A DNA stretch of 64,000 nucleotides, from positions 1 to 64,000 of the forward strand of contig NZ_CANMLV010000006.1 of the NCBI RefSeq assembly GCF_947498825.1, in the 5' to 3' direction. Positions within the stretch are counted from its first letter, which is position 1. Every line of letters begins with the position of its first letter. Shown here piece after piece: positions 50,774 through 60,953 of this stretch. Both the position numbers and the translations under genes were made by a program. Origin of the DNA: an uncultured Cedecea sp. GTDB taxonomy: Bacteria > Pseudomonadota > Gammaproteobacteria > Enterobacterales > Enterobacteriaceae. A model generated the notes under the pieces. That model was not told the origin of the DNA. It did not search any database and saw only the letters and a program-made list of their open reading frames with translations.

Positions 50774-51823
50774 CTATCCCAGCAGTGAGTGTGTAACCAA
50801 GTTGATGGCTGCACCGCCGACTAATAACCAGATAAATAGCATCAGCGCCAGCAGTAACGGACGGGCACCTGCTTTTTTTAATGCACTGATATGGGTGGTA
50901 AGCCCCAGGGCCGCCATTGCCATTGCTAATAACAGGGTATCTATAAAAATCAATGCGCTAACGATATTCTCTGGTAATAGATTGAAAGAGTTAAAAACGG
51001 CGACAGCAATAAACAGTAGCGCAAACCAGGGCAGGGTTATCTTACCCGGTTGTTTAGTGGTGCCTGTCGATAATGTTTTAACGCGCATACTCAGAAAAAT
51101 GAGGAAGGGTGCCAGCATCATCACTCGCAGCATTTTAGCTATCACTGCAGCATTTTCGGTTTCAGGGCTAATGGCGTGTCCTGCGGCGACGACTTGTGCG
51201 ACCTCATGCATAGTTGAACCCACATAAATCCCGAAGGTTTCAGGTGTAAACCACTGCATGACTAAGGGATACAGCAAGGGATAGATAAAGATGGCCAGAG
51301 TACCGAAAATGACTACCGTCGCGACGGCAACGGCGACTTTACTCGACTCGGCTTTGACCACGGGCTCAGTCGCAAGAATTGCCGCTGCACCACAGATACT
51401 GCTGCCGGCACCGATCAGCCAGCGTGTTTGTCTGTCCAGCCCAAAGAAATATTTACCGGCAAAGCAGGCGAGGGCAAAGGTACTGCACAGGGTCAGAGCA
51501 TCAATCAGTAAGCCGCTGAAACCGACTTCAGCAATTTGTGAAAATGTCAGGCGAAAACCGTAGAGAATTATCCCAAGACGAAGTAGCGTTTGCTTGGCAA
51601 ACAGTACGCCACTGCCACACTTGGACTCTATTTTAGGATAGAGCGTATTGCCGACGATCATGCCCGCCAGAATCGCTAACGTCAGCGCTCCAAGGCCTAA
51701 CTTCATTATTGCAGGTTCATTGCCGAGCCACAAAGCCACTGCGGTTATTCCACTGACCAGAATCAAACCCGGCAGTAAGCGGGGGGATGGAACAGGATGA
51801 ATCTGTATCGGTAATATAGCCAT
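50774..51823 (-). CDS. yeiH: YeiH/UPF0324 family putative sulfate exporter
   Basis: 349 aa with about 10 hydrophobic helices. Family motifs: LRLGIILYGFRLTFSQIAEVG, IGAGSSICGAAAILATEPVVKA, and GIYVGSTMHEVAQVVAAG. It is divergent from the LysR gene yeiE, exactly as in E. coli, which suggests YeiE regulates it. Substrate in enterobacteria is not established; relatives are tied to sulfate or taurine metabolism. Confidence 0.94.
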   Translation of the reverse strand: MAILPIQIHPVPSPRLLPGLILVSGITAVALWLGNEPAIMKLGLGALTLAILAGMIVGNTLYPKIESKCGSGVLFAKQTLLRLGIILYGFRLTFSQIAEVGFSGLLIDALTLCSTFALACFAGKYFFGLDRQTRWLIGAGSSICGAAAILATEPVVKAESSKVAVAVATVVIFGTLAIFIYPLLYPLVMQWFTPETFGIYVGSTMHEVAQVVAAGHAISPETENAAVIAKMLRVMMLAPFLIFLSMRVKTLSTGTTKQPGKITLPWFALLFIAVAVFNSFNLLPENIVSALIFIDTLLLAMAMAALGLTTHISALKKAGARPLLLALMLFIWLLVGGAAINLVTHSLLG

Positions 51824-51946
51824 AACCTTCTCCTCTTTGATAAGAAAAGATTACTCTTGGGTCGCATAAAGATAAAATTGATTATATATTTATAACTTAT
51901 CTGTATAACTGGTAAGTAAGCACTTTTCCTGACTGTGAGAAAAATT

Positions 51947-52813
51947 ATGCATATCACCCTGCGCCAGCTTGAAGTTTTTGCTGAAGTGCTGAAAAGTGGT
52001 TCAACCACGCAGGCCTCGCAGCGACTCGCCTTGTCACAATCGGCAGTGAGTGCTGCCCTGGCCGATCTGGAAGGACAGCTGGGGATCCAGCTATTTGACC
52101 GAATAGGCAAAAGATTACTGGTTAATGAACACGGACGGCTGCTTTATCCGCGTGCGCTGGCGTTACTGGAGCAAGCCCGGGATATTGAGCTACTGTTCAC
52201 TGAAGATAAAGGGGCGATTCGCATTTATGCCAGCAGCACCATCGGTAACTATATACTGCCAGAAATCATTGCACGTTATCGTCAGGACTTTCCCGATCTG
52301 CCGTTAGAATTGAGTGTCGGCAATAGTCAGGATGTTATCAATGCGGTATCCGATTTTGGTGTGGATATCGGTCTGATTGAAGGGCCTTGCCGTGCCCCTG
52401 ATATTGTTAGCGAAGTGTGGCAGGAAGATGAACTTGTGGTTTTCTCCTCGCCAAAAAATCCTTTTTTGCAGCAGACAGTGACTCTGGACAGTTTAGCGGT
52501 ACAGCCGTGGATTTTACGTGAACAAGGTTCGGGTACACGGGAAATTGTTGATTATCTGTTGCTTTCTAACTTACCGCACTGCCGTCTGGGTATGGAACTG
52601 GGTAACTCAGAAGCGATTAAACATGCAGTCCGTCATGGCATGGGGATTAGCTGCCTGTCCCGGCGGGTGATAGCGGAGCAGCTGGAAAGTGGCTCATTGG
52701 TTGAGGTTCCGCTTCCTTTACCTCCTCTGATACGGACATTGTATTGTATTCATCACCGCCAGAAGCATATTTCAAAATCATTAGCCCGCTTTCTGCAGTA
52801 CTGTAAAGGCTAA
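51947..52813 (+). CDS. yeiE: LysR family regulator YeiE
   Basis: 288 aa from the ATG at 51947 ([22 protein letters not shown]), identical in start to E. coli YeiE; a GTG 12 bp earlier is less likely. The winged HTH is at about 5-64 ([20 protein letters not shown]). The effector domain includes [16 protein letters not shown] and [15 protein letters not shown]. YeiE responds to sulfite and affects iron and motility genes in relatives. It is divergent from yeiH with 123 bp between the starts. Confidence 0.95.
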   Translation: MHITLRQLEVFAEVLKSGSTTQASQRLALSQSAVSAALADLEGQLGIQLFDRIGKRLLVNEHGRLLYPRALALLEQARDIELLFTEDKGAIRIYASSTIGNYILPEIIARYRQDFPDLPLELSVGNSQDVINAVSDFGVDIGLIEGPCRAPDIVSEVWQEDELVVFSSPKNPFLQQTVTLDSLAVQPWILREQGSGTREIVDYLLLSNLPHCRLGMELGNSEAIKHAVRHGMGISCLSRRVIAEQLESGSLVEVPLPLPPLIRTLYCIHHRQKHISKSLARFLQYCKG

Positions 52814-53024
52814 TATTAAAAGCAGCAGTCCGTAATGAAGCGAAAGGAGAGAGGAAACGCCTCTCCAGCACGCTTAAAGCCTTTTGTGATATTCAGCAAA
52901 TGAGGCTGCTGCTTATAATTCCCTGCCCATCATGAAGCTCTCTTATAACACGGCATTTCTTCTAACCAGAGAAGCCCTTTTTGTTACAATCAGCCATTAT
53001 TATTTGTATGGACAACAATTTTCT

Positions 53025-54497
53025 ATGGTTTCTGAGAGTAAAACCACACAAGCACCTGGCTTACGCCGCGAATTAAAAGCACGTCATCTGACGATGATAG
53101 CTATCGGTGGTTCTATTGGTACCGGACTGTTTGTCGCATCCGGCGCAACGATTTCCCAGGCGGGCCCGGCAGGCGCCTTATTATCCTATATTCTGATTGG
53201 CGCGATGGTCTATTTTCTGATGACCAGCCTCGGGGAACTGGCCGCGTTTATGCCTGTTTCTGGATCTTTTTCTACGTATGGTCAACTATACGTAGAAGAA
53301 GGTTTTGGCTTCGCCTTGGGCTGGAATTACTGGTACAACTGGGCGGTGACCATCGCCGTCGATTTAGTGGCCGCTCAGTTGGTGATGAATTACTGGTTCC
53401 CTGATACCCCTGGCTGGATATGGAGCGCATTGTTCCTGGGGATCATCTTTGCCTTGAACTGGATCTCGGTTAAAGGTTTTGGCGAGTCTGAATACTGGTT
53501 CTCTTTAATAAAAGTCAGCACGATCATTATCTTTATCGTTGTTGGCATTATGATGATACTGGGGATCTTTAAAGGCGTAGAGCCTGCAGGCTGGAGCAAC
53601 TGGACAACTGGCGATGCGCCTTTTGCCGGTGGATTTGCTGCGATGATTGGTGTGGCGATGATAGTCGGTTTCTCGTTCCAGGGAACTGAACTTATCGGTA
53701 TCGCTGCCGGTGAGTCAGAAAATCCACAAAAGAATATTCCTCGTGCAGTGCGTCAGGTCTTTTGGCGTATCTTGTTGTTCTATGTGTTTGCGATTTTAAT
53801 TATCAGCCTGATCATTCCTTACACTGACCCGAGCCTGCTGCGTAACGATGTTAAAGATATCAGCGTCAGCCCCTTTACTCTGGTCTTTGAACATGCTGGT
53901 TTACTGTCTGCTGCAGCCGTGATGAATGCCGTTATTCTGACAGCGGTTCTCTCAGCGGGTAACTCTGGGATGTATGCCTCAACCCGTATGCTCTATACGC
54001 TGGCCTGTGATGGTAAAGCGCCGCGCATTTTCGCCAAATTATCAGCCGGTGGCGTACCACGTAATGCACTTTATGCCACCACAATTATTGCTGCGCTGTG
54101 TTTCCTGACATCGATGTTCGGCGATCAGACGGTGTACTTATGGTTGCTGAATACGTCGGGTATGACCGGATTTATTGCCTGGTTGGGTATCGCCATCAGC
54201 CACTATCGCTTCCGTCGCGGCTATGTGATGCAGGGTAATAATGTTAACGACCTACCTTACCGTTCGGGGTTTTTCCCATTAGGGCCTATCTTTGCTTTTG
54301 TTCTCTGTATGACTATCACACTGGGACAAAACTATGAGGCATTCCTTGCTGATAGCATCGACTGGGGTGGCGTGGTCGCGACCTATATTGGCTTACCTCT
54401 CTTCTTATGTATCTGGTTTAGTTATAAATTTATCAAAGGCAGTCGTTTCGTCCGTTATAGCGAAATGAGCTTCCCTGATTATCGCCAGCATAAATAA
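53025..54497 (+). CDS. lysP: Lysine-specific permease LysP
   Basis: 490 aa from the ATG at 53025 (MVSESKTTQAPGLRRELKAR), aligned with E. coli MVSETKTTEAPGLRRELKAR; an upstream ATG at 52932 would add 31 residues from the promoter region. APC-superfamily transporter with 12 helices; the unwound helix 1 motif GGSIGTGLFVASG and SFQGTELIGIAAGESENP are intact. It imports lysine with protons and in E. coli senses lysine for CadC. ArgP-type control is expected but no site was identified. Confidence 0.97.
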   Translation: MVSESKTTQAPGLRRELKARHLTMIAIGGSIGTGLFVASGATISQAGPAGALLSYILIGAMVYFLMTSLGELAAFMPVSGSFSTYGQLYVEEGFGFALGWNYWYNWAVTIAVDLVAAQLVMNYWFPDTPGWIWSALFLGIIFALNWISVKGFGESEYWFSLIKVSTIIIFIVVGIMMILGIFKGVEPAGWSNWTTGDAPFAGGFAAMIGVAMIVGFSFQGTELIGIAAGESENPQKNIPRAVRQVFWRILLFYVFAILIISLIIPYTDPSLLRNDVKDISVSPFTLVFEHAGLLSAAAVMNAVILTAVLSAGNSGMYASTRMLYTLACDGKAPRIFAKLSAGGVPRNALYATTIIAALCFLTSMFGDQTVYLWLLNTSGMTGFIAWLGIAISHYRFRRGYVMQGNNVNDLPYRSGFFPLGPIFAFVLCMTITLGQNYEAFLADSIDWGGVVATYIGLPLFLCIWFSYKFIKGSRFVRYSEMSFPDYRQHK

Positions 54498-54501
54498 AAT
54501 G

Positions 54502-54532
54502 AAAAGGCGCGATGTCAGTATCGCGCCTTTTT
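54502..54532 (+). terminator. lysP terminator
   Basis: Arms aaaaggcgcgat (54502-54513) and atcgcgcctttt (54520-54531) with a 6-nt loop and T tract, 5 bp after lysP. Confidence 0.92.
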
Positions 54533-54615
54533 CTTTCACTTCCTTTTAGCCTCGTTTCATACATTTGATATACCTTTCTTAAACAGCAATATACTTTCCT
54601 TAATATATTGGTAAT

Positions 54616-54630
54616 GCGATCTGTTATCAT
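54616..54630 (+). promoter_or_regulatory. Weak Fur-box candidate upstream of the FecCD-type permease
   Basis: tgcgatctgttatca matches the Fur 7-1-7 consensus TGATAATnATTATCA at only about 9 of 14 defined positions, with the right half perfect. It is about 75 bp before the permease start. Confidence 0.25.
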
Positions 54631-54705
54631 TCCCAACAAATCGCAAAGCAGGGATTAAATACTGTTTTCTGCTTTATTCACCAAAGTTATAAGGGTACAG
54701 ATGTA

Positions 54706-55782
54706 ATGAGTGTTACGACCGACCCACTCGTCACCAATGTAGGTCCTGACGTTATCATGGGACGCTATCAGCAAGTTTTACGCCACCGTTACTGGATTAT
54801 GACCCTGCTGGTTATTGCTATTTTAGCCTCGTTATTACTGGATTTTACCCTCGGCCCTTCGGGCCTGCCGCTGGAAACGCTCTGGCAAACTCTGATTGAT
54901 CCATCAAGTGCTAATCCTGGGGTGAGAGTGATTGTCTGGGATATTCGTCTGCCTTATGCCTTAATGGCGCTGCTGGTGGGCATGGCCCTTGGTCTGGCAG
55001 GGGCGGAGATGCAAACTATCCTCAATAATCCACTCGCCAGTCCCTTTACGCTCGGGGTTTCTTCTGCAGCAGCATTTGGTGCAGCACTTGCCATTATTCT
55101 CGGTATCGGTATTCCTGGGATCCCTGCACAATGGTTTATTTCCGCTAATGCCTTTGTCTTTGCTCTGTTTGCCGCCTTGATGCTGGATGGCATTACACGC
55201 TGGACGCGTGTTGCCTCTTCAGGGGTGGTACTGTTCGGTATTGCCCTGGTGTTTACCTTTAATGCGCTGGTCTCGATGCTGCAGTTTATTGCCAGTGAAG
55301 ATACATTGCAGGGGCTGGTATTCTGGACTATGGGCAGTCTTGCCCGCGCATCATGGGATAAACTGGGCATTCTGCTATTAGCGTTTGCCGTCATTATGCC
55401 GATTTCGATGCTCAGCTCGTGGAAACTGACAGCATTGCGATTAGGCGAAGATCGCGCCATCAGTTTCGGTATAGATGTACGCCGTCTGCGCCTGGGCACC
55501 TTACTGCGTATCAGTATCCTTTCTGCACTTTCTGTCGCTTTTGTCGGTCCCATTGGTTTTATTGGCCTGGTGGCTCCCCATATCGCCCGAATGTTATTTG
55601 GTGAAGATCATCGTTTTTATCTGCCTGGCAGTGTACTGGTGGGGGCTTTAGTGCTCTCTTTAGCGTCTGTTGCCTCAAAAAATATCATTCCAGGCGTTAT
55701 TATTCCGGTCGGTATTGTGACTTCTCTGGTCGGCGTGCCGTTTTTCCTGAGTATTATTCTGCGCCATCGGGGGAACGTATAA
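54706..55782 (+). CDS. FecCD-family iron-chelate ABC transporter permease
   Basis: 358 aa with about 9-10 hydrophobic helices. FecCD signatures: RLPYALMALLVGMALGLAGAEMQTILNNPLASP, TLGVSSAAAFGAALAI, and the coupling region FVGPIGFIGLVAPHIARMLFG. It moves siderophore- or heme-bound iron, or possibly cobalamin. The downstream ATPase overlaps by one base (TAATG). No periplasmic binding protein or TonB receptor is nearby, so one must be encoded elsewhere. Not present at this place in E. coli. Confidence 0.92.
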   Translation: MSVTTDPLVTNVGPDVIMGRYQQVLRHRYWIMTLLVIAILASLLLDFTLGPSGLPLETLWQTLIDPSSANPGVRVIVWDIRLPYALMALLVGMALGLAGAEMQTILNNPLASPFTLGVSSAAAFGAALAIILGIGIPGIPAQWFISANAFVFALFAALMLDGITRWTRVASSGVVLFGIALVFTFNALVSMLQFIASEDTLQGLVFWTMGSLARASWDKLGILLLAFAVIMPISMLSSWKLTALRLGEDRAISFGIDVRRLRLGTLLRISILSALSVAFVGPIGFIGLVAPHIARMLFGEDHRFYLPGSVLVGALVLSLASVASKNIIPGVIIPVGIVTSLVGVPFFLSIILRHRGNV

Positions 55783-56567
55783 TGCAGGGGCTACAAATTA
55801 GTGCCTTTAATGCGGGATATCCAAAGCGTAAAATTATCGAGAACTTAACGGTTCCAGTACTGCCGCGCGGCAAAATTACTGTGCTGCTCGGGCCTAATGG
55901 CTGCGGTAAATCTACCTTGCTGCGTTCGCTGGCGGGCCTGAACCGTGCTGAGGGTCAGCTATATCTGGATGGCGAAGATTTAATGGCTCTCCCTTTTGCC
56001 CAAAGGGCGGAAAAAGTCGTCTATCTTCCACAGTCATTGCCTCAAGGTGTACACCTGCACGTACTGGAGTCGATTATCGTTGCGCAGCGCGCTGCGGGGG
56101 GACTGCATAATACTGAAAGTGAGCAGCAGGTGATGCAGTTGCTGAAGCAACTGGGGATTTCTCATCTGGCGCTGCACTATCTCGATCAACTTTCCGGAGG
56201 GCAGAAGCAACTGGTGGGACTGGCGCAATCGCTGATCCGCCGTCCGTCGCTGCTTTTACTGGATGAGCCACTCAGTGCTCTTGATTTGAACTATCAGTTC
56301 CATGTTATGGACTTGGTGGCCAGAGAAACCCGTGAGCGTAATATTGTCACTATTGTGGTGGTTCACGATATTAATATCGCTCTGCGTCACAGCGAGCATG
56401 TATTAATGTTACGTGATGGTAAGCTGGTGGCATGCGGTGAACCCGAAGAGGTCATCACCCCGCAGAGTCTGGCCCAGGTGTATGGCGTCAGGGGGCGTAT
56501 TGAACGCTGTTCACAAGGGGTGGCACAGGTACTGATAGACGGGCTGGTTGAAACACCACAAGTCTGA
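55782..56567 (+). CDS. FecE-type ABC transporter ATP-binding protein
   Basis: 261 aa. Walker A LGPNGCGKSTLL (about 37-48), Q-loop region VVYLPQ, signature LSGGQKQLVGLAQSLIRRP, Walker B LLLLDEPLSALD and switch His VVHDINIAL. The C-terminal part (EPEEVITPQSLAQVYGV) is typical for siderophore importers. It is translationally coupled to the permease. Confidence 0.93.
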   Translation: MQGLQISAFNAGYPKRKIIENLTVPVLPRGKITVLLGPNGCGKSTLLRSLAGLNRAEGQLYLDGEDLMALPFAQRAEKVVYLPQSLPQGVHLHVLESIIVAQRAAGGLHNTESEQQVMQLLKQLGISHLALHYLDQLSGGQKQLVGLAQSLIRRPSLLLLDEPLSALDLNYQFHVMDLVARETRERNIVTIVVVHDINIALRHSEHVLMLRDGKLVACGEPEEVITPQSLAQVYGVRGRIERCSQGVAQVLIDGLVETPQV

Positions 56568-56589
56568 TGCAAAAGCGGAGCAAATGGAT

Positions 56590-56620
56590 AAGGGGAGCAA
56601 TATGCTCCCCTTGGTTGTTT
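56590..56620. terminator. Terminator between the iron-type ABC operon and fghA
   Basis: Perfect arms aaggggagca (56590-56599) and tgctcccctt (56603-56612), loop of 3 nt, followed on the plus strand by ggttgtttt. It serves the ABC operon and lies at the 3' end of the convergent fghA. Confidence 0.8.
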
Positions 56621-57459
56621 TAGTCATTCAGCAAATATTTGGCATGGAAGCGCAAGTGGTCTTCAATAAAACTCGCAATAAAGTAATAGCTATGGTCGTA
56701 ATTCTGCTGAGTACGCAAGGTCAGCGGCCAGGCTTTCTGCTGCGCGATATCGGCAAATTTTTCCGGTTGCAGTTGTGTCGGTAAGAAAGGGTCACGACTG
56801 CCTTGATCAATCAGAATAGGGAGCTTTGCAGCGGAAGAAGCCTGCTGAAGTAACTGACAGCTGTCCCACTCCTGCCAGCTACCGGTATCGCTCCCCAGAT
56901 AAGCGGTAAAGGCTTTTTGTCCCCAGGGGACCTCAGTCGGATTAACAATAGGTGCAAAAGCAGAAACTGAGCAGAAACGCCCCGGATTTTTCAGAGCCAT
57001 AATAAGGGCTCCGTGTCCGCCCATTGAATGACCCGAAATCGATGCACGATCGCCAGTAATAAAATGTTCGGCGATGAGTTCAGGTAATTCATTACGCAGA
57101 TAATCATACATCCGAAAATGGCTTGCCCAAGGCTCGGCCGTGGCATTGAGATAAAATCCGGCGCCCTGGCCCAAGTCATAATTATCGTTATTGGCAACCC
57201 CTTCACCACGAGGACTGGTATCCGGCATGACCAGCATAATTCCCAGTTCAGCAGCTAAACGCTGGGCTCCGGCTTTGGTGGTAAAGTTTTCATCATTACA
57301 AGTCAGCCCCGATAACCAATACAGCACCGGTGGGGGAGCCGTATTCTTTAAAGGCGGAACAAAAACACTTACTGTCATCGGGCAATTCAGAACCTGAGAA
57401 TTATGACGCCAGCGCTGCTGCCATCCCCCAAAGCACAGATGTTCTTCCAGCAACTCCAT
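56620..57459 (-). CDS. yeiG: S-formylglutathione hydrolase (YeiG type)
   Basis: 279 aa alpha/beta hydrolase of the esterase D family. The nucleophile elbow is [13 protein letters not shown]; the oxyanion region is [13 protein letters not shown]; the acid/base part is [18 protein letters not shown] and [20 protein letters not shown]. It hydrolyses S-formylglutathione to formate and GSH in formaldehyde detoxification. In E. coli yeiG is also beside folE. Confidence 0.95.
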   Translation of the reverse strand: MELLEEHLCFGGWQQRWRHNSQVLNCPMTVSVFVPPLKNTAPPPVLYWLSGLTCNDENFTTKAGAQRLAAELGIMLVMPDTSPRGEGVANNDNYDLGQGAGFYLNATAEPWASHFRMYDYLRNELPELIAEHFITGDRASISGHSMGGHGALIMALKNPGRFCSVSAFAPIVNPTEVPWGQKAFTAYLGSDTGSWQEWDSCQLLQQASSAAKLPILIDQGSRDPFLPTQLQPEKFADIAQQKAWPLTLRTQQNYDHSYYFIASFIEDHLRFHAKYLLND

Positions 57460-57545
57460 TGTGCGTCTCCTTATAAATATTCAACAACAATGAACAAGTT
57501 TCACTTCACCTGAGTCTAACGATACCGCATTATATCTGCAACATT

Positions 57546-57606
57546 GCCCGTCATACTTCAGCTGACCTGGGTGTTGCTAATGTTCAGTTAGCCGAATCAT
57601 AGGGTC
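57546..57606. repeat. Degenerate left half of the dispersed repeat
   Basis: gcccgtcatacttcagctga followed by cctgggtgttg and ttcag...ccgaatca matches the first 60 or so bases of the 127-bp element. The right half and the closing gggtata are missing. It lies between yeiG and folE. Confidence 0.6.
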
Positions 57607-57746
57607 TGGCAATCAGGGTTTAGATAGATAGCACGATATTAATAATTTGTGGGCGCTACTGGATTCTTCAGGCATGCTGCCGCACAATAAACAGATACTT
57701 TGCACCAACGAAAGCAAAGGTCAGCATACCTGCAGGAGAACACAGC

Positions 57747-58412
57747 ATGTCATCACTATCAAAAGAAGCCTCGTTGGTACATGAAGCGTTAGTCGCGCGT
57801 GGTTTAGAAACCCCGCTACGACCGCCATTGCATGAACTGGATGACGCAACGCGTAAGCAAAAAATTGCCGGTCATATGAAAGAGATCATGGAGCTGTTAA
57901 ATCTTGATTTGAGCGATGACAGTTTGATGGATACGCCGAAACGTATTGCTAAAATGTACGTCGATGAGATTTTTTCTGGTCTCGATTACGCCAATTTCCC
58001 GAAAATTACCGTTATCGAAAATAAAATGAATGTCGATGAGATGGTGACGGTGCGCGATATTACGCTCACCAGTACCTGTGAACACCATTTTGTCACTATC
58101 GATGGTAAAGCAACCGTTGCTTATATTCCTAAAGATACAGTTATTGGTTTATCAAAAATAAACCGTATCGTGCAATTTTTTGCCCAGCGTCCGCAGGTCC
58201 AGGAACGTCTGACGCAGCAAATCCTGATTGCGTTACAGACTTTACTCGGAACGAATAATGTCGCTGTAAGTATTGATGCCGTCCATTATTGTGTGAAAGC
58301 CCGCGGTGTTAAGGATGCAACCAGCGCAACGACGACAACTTCATTAGGTGGGTTATTTAAGTCCAGCCAAAATACGCGTCAGGAATTCTTACGCGCAGTA
58401 CGCCATAATTAA
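57747..58412 (+). CDS. folE: GTP cyclohydrolase I
   Basis: 221 aa, first enzyme of folate and queuosine-type pterin synthesis. Zinc ligands: [13 protein letters not shown] and [12 protein letters not shown]. Family motifs [25 protein letters not shown] and [18 protein letters not shown] are present. The ribosome site (caggaga) is 7-8 nt before the ATG. yeiB starts 18 bp downstream. Confidence 0.98.
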   Translation: MSSLSKEASLVHEALVARGLETPLRPPLHELDDATRKQKIAGHMKEIMELLNLDLSDDSLMDTPKRIAKMYVDEIFSGLDYANFPKITVIENKMNVDEMVTVRDITLTSTCEHHFVTIDGKATVAYIPKDTVIGLSKINRIVQFFAQRPQVQERLTQQILIALQTLLGTNNVAVSIDAVHYCVKARGVKDATSATTTTSLGGLFKSSQNTRQEFLRAVRHN

Positions 58413-58430
58413 TCATTGCAGGCAGGAAGT

Positions 58431-59591
58431 ATGGAACGAAATGTCACGCTGGATGTTATTCGCGGCGTTGCCGTTCTTGGGATCCTGCTTCTTAATATTA
58501 CCGCCTTTGGTTTACCAAAGGCGGCCTATCTGAATCCGGCCTGGTATGGTGTTATCACCCCGTCAGATATCTGGACTTGGGCTTTTTTGGATGCATTTGC
58601 TCAGGTTAAATTCCTTTCATTATTTGCATTACTGTTTGGTGCGGGTTTGCAGATGCTACTGTCACGCGGTACGCGCTGGATCCAATCCCGACTTTTTCTC
58701 TTGATGTTACTCGGTTTAGCACATGGATTATTGCTCTGGGAAGGCGATATATTACTGTCATACGGGCTGGTGGGGCTGCTTTGCTGGCGTACTATTCGTG
58801 ATGCCCCCGAAGAGTACTCCCTGTTTAATACTGGCGTGCTGCTGTATTTGACAGGGATAGCCGTACTGGTGATTCTGGGTATCCTGCCTGGCGGAGAGCC
58901 GACTAACTTTTGGATACCTGACCTCGCTCATCAGCAGTATGAACTGTTCTGGCGTACTCAGGGTGGGTTTGAAGCCATCGAGAATCGAGCCGATTTACTG
59001 ACATCTGCGTGGGTTGCTCTGGCTATTCAGTACGGCTGGCAGCTTGCCGGGATGATGATGATTGGCGCAGCTTTAATGCGTAATGGTTGGCTGAAAGGAG
59101 AGTTTAGTCTCCCGCATTATCGCCGTATCGGCTGGGGTTTAGTGTTCCTGGGTCTGCTGATTAATATTCCCGCTATTATTGCTCAGTGGCAGCTTGACTG
59201 GGCATGGCGCTGGTGTGCGTTGTTGTTACAGGCACCACGTGAATTAAGTGCGCCCTTTCAAGTAATAGGTTATGTGGCCTTGATCCTCGGTTTCTGGCCG
59301 CAGTTATCCCGTTTTCGCGCGATAAAATGGGTCGGTTGTGTCGGTCGAATGGCGCTGACTAATTATCTTCTGCAGACGATTATCTGTACGATATTGTTCT
59401 ATCATTTTGGCTTGTTTATGAAACTTGATCGCCTGAGTTTACTGATATTGGTTCCTGTCATCTGGAGTATTAATATTCTGTTCTCAGTCTTGTGGTTGCG
59501 CTATTTCCGCCAGGGACCGGTTGAATGGTTGTGGCGTCAATTAACGCGACGAGTCAGTGGTGAACACCAGACCATCAATGTAAGAGAATGA
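58431..59591 (+). CDS. yeiB: DUF418/YeiB family membrane protein
   Basis: 386 aa from the ATG at 58431 (MERNVTLDVIRGVAVLGILL) with caggaagt as ribosome site; the frame also opens at a TTG 15 bp earlier. Start and sequence agree with E. coli YeiB (MERNVTLDFVRGVAILG). The DUF418 heparan-alpha-glucosaminide acetyltransferase-like N-terminus is followed by about 10 helices, and the C-terminal signature VGRMALTNYLLQT is intact. Function unknown. Probably cotranscribed with folE. Confidence 0.94.
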   Translation: MERNVTLDVIRGVAVLGILLLNITAFGLPKAAYLNPAWYGVITPSDIWTWAFLDAFAQVKFLSLFALLFGAGLQMLLSRGTRWIQSRLFLLMLLGLAHGLLLWEGDILLSYGLVGLLCWRTIRDAPEEYSLFNTGVLLYLTGIAVLVILGILPGGEPTNFWIPDLAHQQYELFWRTQGGFEAIENRADLLTSAWVALAIQYGWQLAGMMMIGAALMRNGWLKGEFSLPHYRRIGWGLVFLGLLINIPAIIAQWQLDWAWRWCALLLQAPRELSAPFQVIGYVALILGFWPQLSRFRAIKWVGCVGRMALTNYLLQTIICTILFYHFGLFMKLDRLSLLILVPVIWSINILFSVLWLRYFRQGPVEWLWRQLTRRVSGEHQTINVRE

Positions 59592-59618
59592 TGTGTATCA
59601 CAGAGGTTAACGAATAGT

Positions 59619-59653
59619 GTGTAAGCGATTTCACTGATGTGATTCCCGTCACG
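59619..59653 (+). promoter_or_regulatory. GalS/GalR operator and CRP site upstream of galS
   Basis: gtgtaagcgatttcac (59619-59634) fits the GalR/GalS consensus GTGnAAnCGnTTnCAC completely. Four bases on, TGTGA-ttcccg-TCACG (59638-59653) fits a CRP site with one mismatch. The pair is 58-92 bp before galS and indicates autoregulation with catabolite control. Confidence 0.82.
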
Positions 59654-59710
59654 TCATTTATCCCTCAGTTCACCACAAAATAGACACCTGATTAACACCA
59701 GGGTGCTGTT

Positions 59711-60766
59711 ATGAAATTAACCTCTCCAATCCCGATAACGATCCGTGACGTCGCGCGTAGCGCTGGCGTCTCTGTCGCTACTGTTTCACGGGTGCTTAAT
59801 CACAGCTCGGTGGTCAGCCCGCAAACACGAGAGACAGTGATGCAAGCGGTAACGGAAATGAACTATCGGCCTAATGCAAATGCCCAGGCGCTGGCGACGC
59901 AAAATAGTGACACTATTGGTGTCGTGGTGATGGATGTATCCGATCCGTTCTTCGGTGCGCTGGTCAAAGCGGTCGATATGGTTGCCCAGCAGCACAATAA
60001 AAATGTGCTGATCGGCAACAGCTATCATCAGGAAGCTAAAGAGCGTAATGCAATTGAAGTATTGTTGAGACAACGATGCAATGCCTTGATTGTTCACTCT
60101 AAAACATTGAGTGATAAAGAACTGGCAGGATTCTTGGATAGTACGCCTGGAATGGTATTAATCAACCGAATTATTCCAGGTTACGCGCATCGTTGTGTCT
60201 GCCTCGATAATATCAGTGGCGCAATCATGGCCACCAGAACGCTGCTTCAGCAAGGACACCAGCGTATTGGTTATCTGGCATCCAGCCATGAGATTGAAGA
60301 TAACGATATGCGGCGTACTGGCTGGCTACGTGCATTGTCCGAACAGGGGATCATCGCACCTGATAGCTGGGTAGGCAGCGGGCAACCCGATATGCAGGGT
60401 GGTGAAGCGGCGATGGTTGAACTACTTGGCCGTAATTTACAGCTTAGTGCTATTTTCTCATACAATGACAGTATGGCGGCTGGTGCACTTACTGCATTGA
60501 AAGATAACGGTATTTCTGTTCCTCACCAAGTTTCGATCATCGGTTTTGATGATATTCCTATTGCCCGCTATACCGATCCCCAATTAACGACGATCCGTTA
60601 TCCGATAGTCTCGATGGCGCGGCTTGCCACTGAACTGGCACTCCAGGGGGCGAGAGGAAACGGTGATAATAGTGACGCACATTGCTTTATGCCAACTCTG
60701 GTGCGGCGTCACTCAGTTGCCGCGAGGCAAAGTGTGTCCGCGATCTCTATCCCGTCATTACTTTGA
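59711..60766 (+). CDS. galS: LacI-family galactose regulator GalS
   Basis: 351 aa. The HTH covers about 9-28 ([20 protein letters not shown]), with the hinge helix NAQALAT. The effector domain has [29 protein letters not shown] and [14 protein letters not shown] in close agreement with E. coli GalS. The N-terminus is a little longer ([13 protein letters not shown] against MITIRD). The adjacent mgl operon favours GalS over GalR. Confidence 0.95.
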   Translation: MKLTSPIPITIRDVARSAGVSVATVSRVLNHSSVVSPQTRETVMQAVTEMNYRPNANAQALATQNSDTIGVVVMDVSDPFFGALVKAVDMVAQQHNKNVLIGNSYHQEAKERNAIEVLLRQRCNALIVHSKTLSDKELAGFLDSTPGMVLINRIIPGYAHRCVCLDNISGAIMATRTLLQQGHQRIGYLASSHEIEDNDMRRTGWLRALSEQGIIAPDSWVGSGQPDMQGGEAAMVELLGRNLQLSAIFSYNDSMAAGALTALKDNGISVPHQVSIIGFDDIPIARYTDPQLTTIRYPIVSMARLATELALQGARGNGDNSDAHCFMPTLVRRHSVAARQSVSAISIPSLL

Positions 60767-60767
60767 T

Positions 60768-60799
60768 GTAACCGCTTTCAATTTGTGAGTAAATTCACA
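60768..60799 (+). promoter_or_regulatory. GalS operator and CRP site of the mgl promoter
   Basis: gtaaccgctttcaa (60768-60781) is a GalS-like half-conserved operator adjoining the galS stop codon; TGTGA-gtaaat-TCACA (60784-60799) is a perfect CRP palindrome. Both are expected for mglBAC. Confidence 0.82.
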
Positions 60800-60844
60800 G
60801 TTAATTAACAACTTGCTGGCTATGATGCTCAGGCATTATCAGGT

Positions 60845-60870
60845 GAAACGCGATGAAACGCGATGAAACA
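60845..60870 (+). repeat. Tandem 10-bp repeat in the mglB leader region
   Basis: The unit gaaacgcgat occurs twice in full and a third time in part (gaaaca). It lies between the CRP site and the mglB start codon. It might be a recent slippage duplication. Confidence 0.7.
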
Positions 60871-60953
60871 CAAGGCAGTGATGGAGCATTAACGTGACTG
60901 TCGTGCCATATATAAAACAAGCAGCCCTACACAATAAAAAAACCGGAGATACC

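Noticed and set aside
54616-54630. Fur box for the iron-type ABC operon as a firm call
   Set aside because: Only the right half matches well; listed as a weak candidate.
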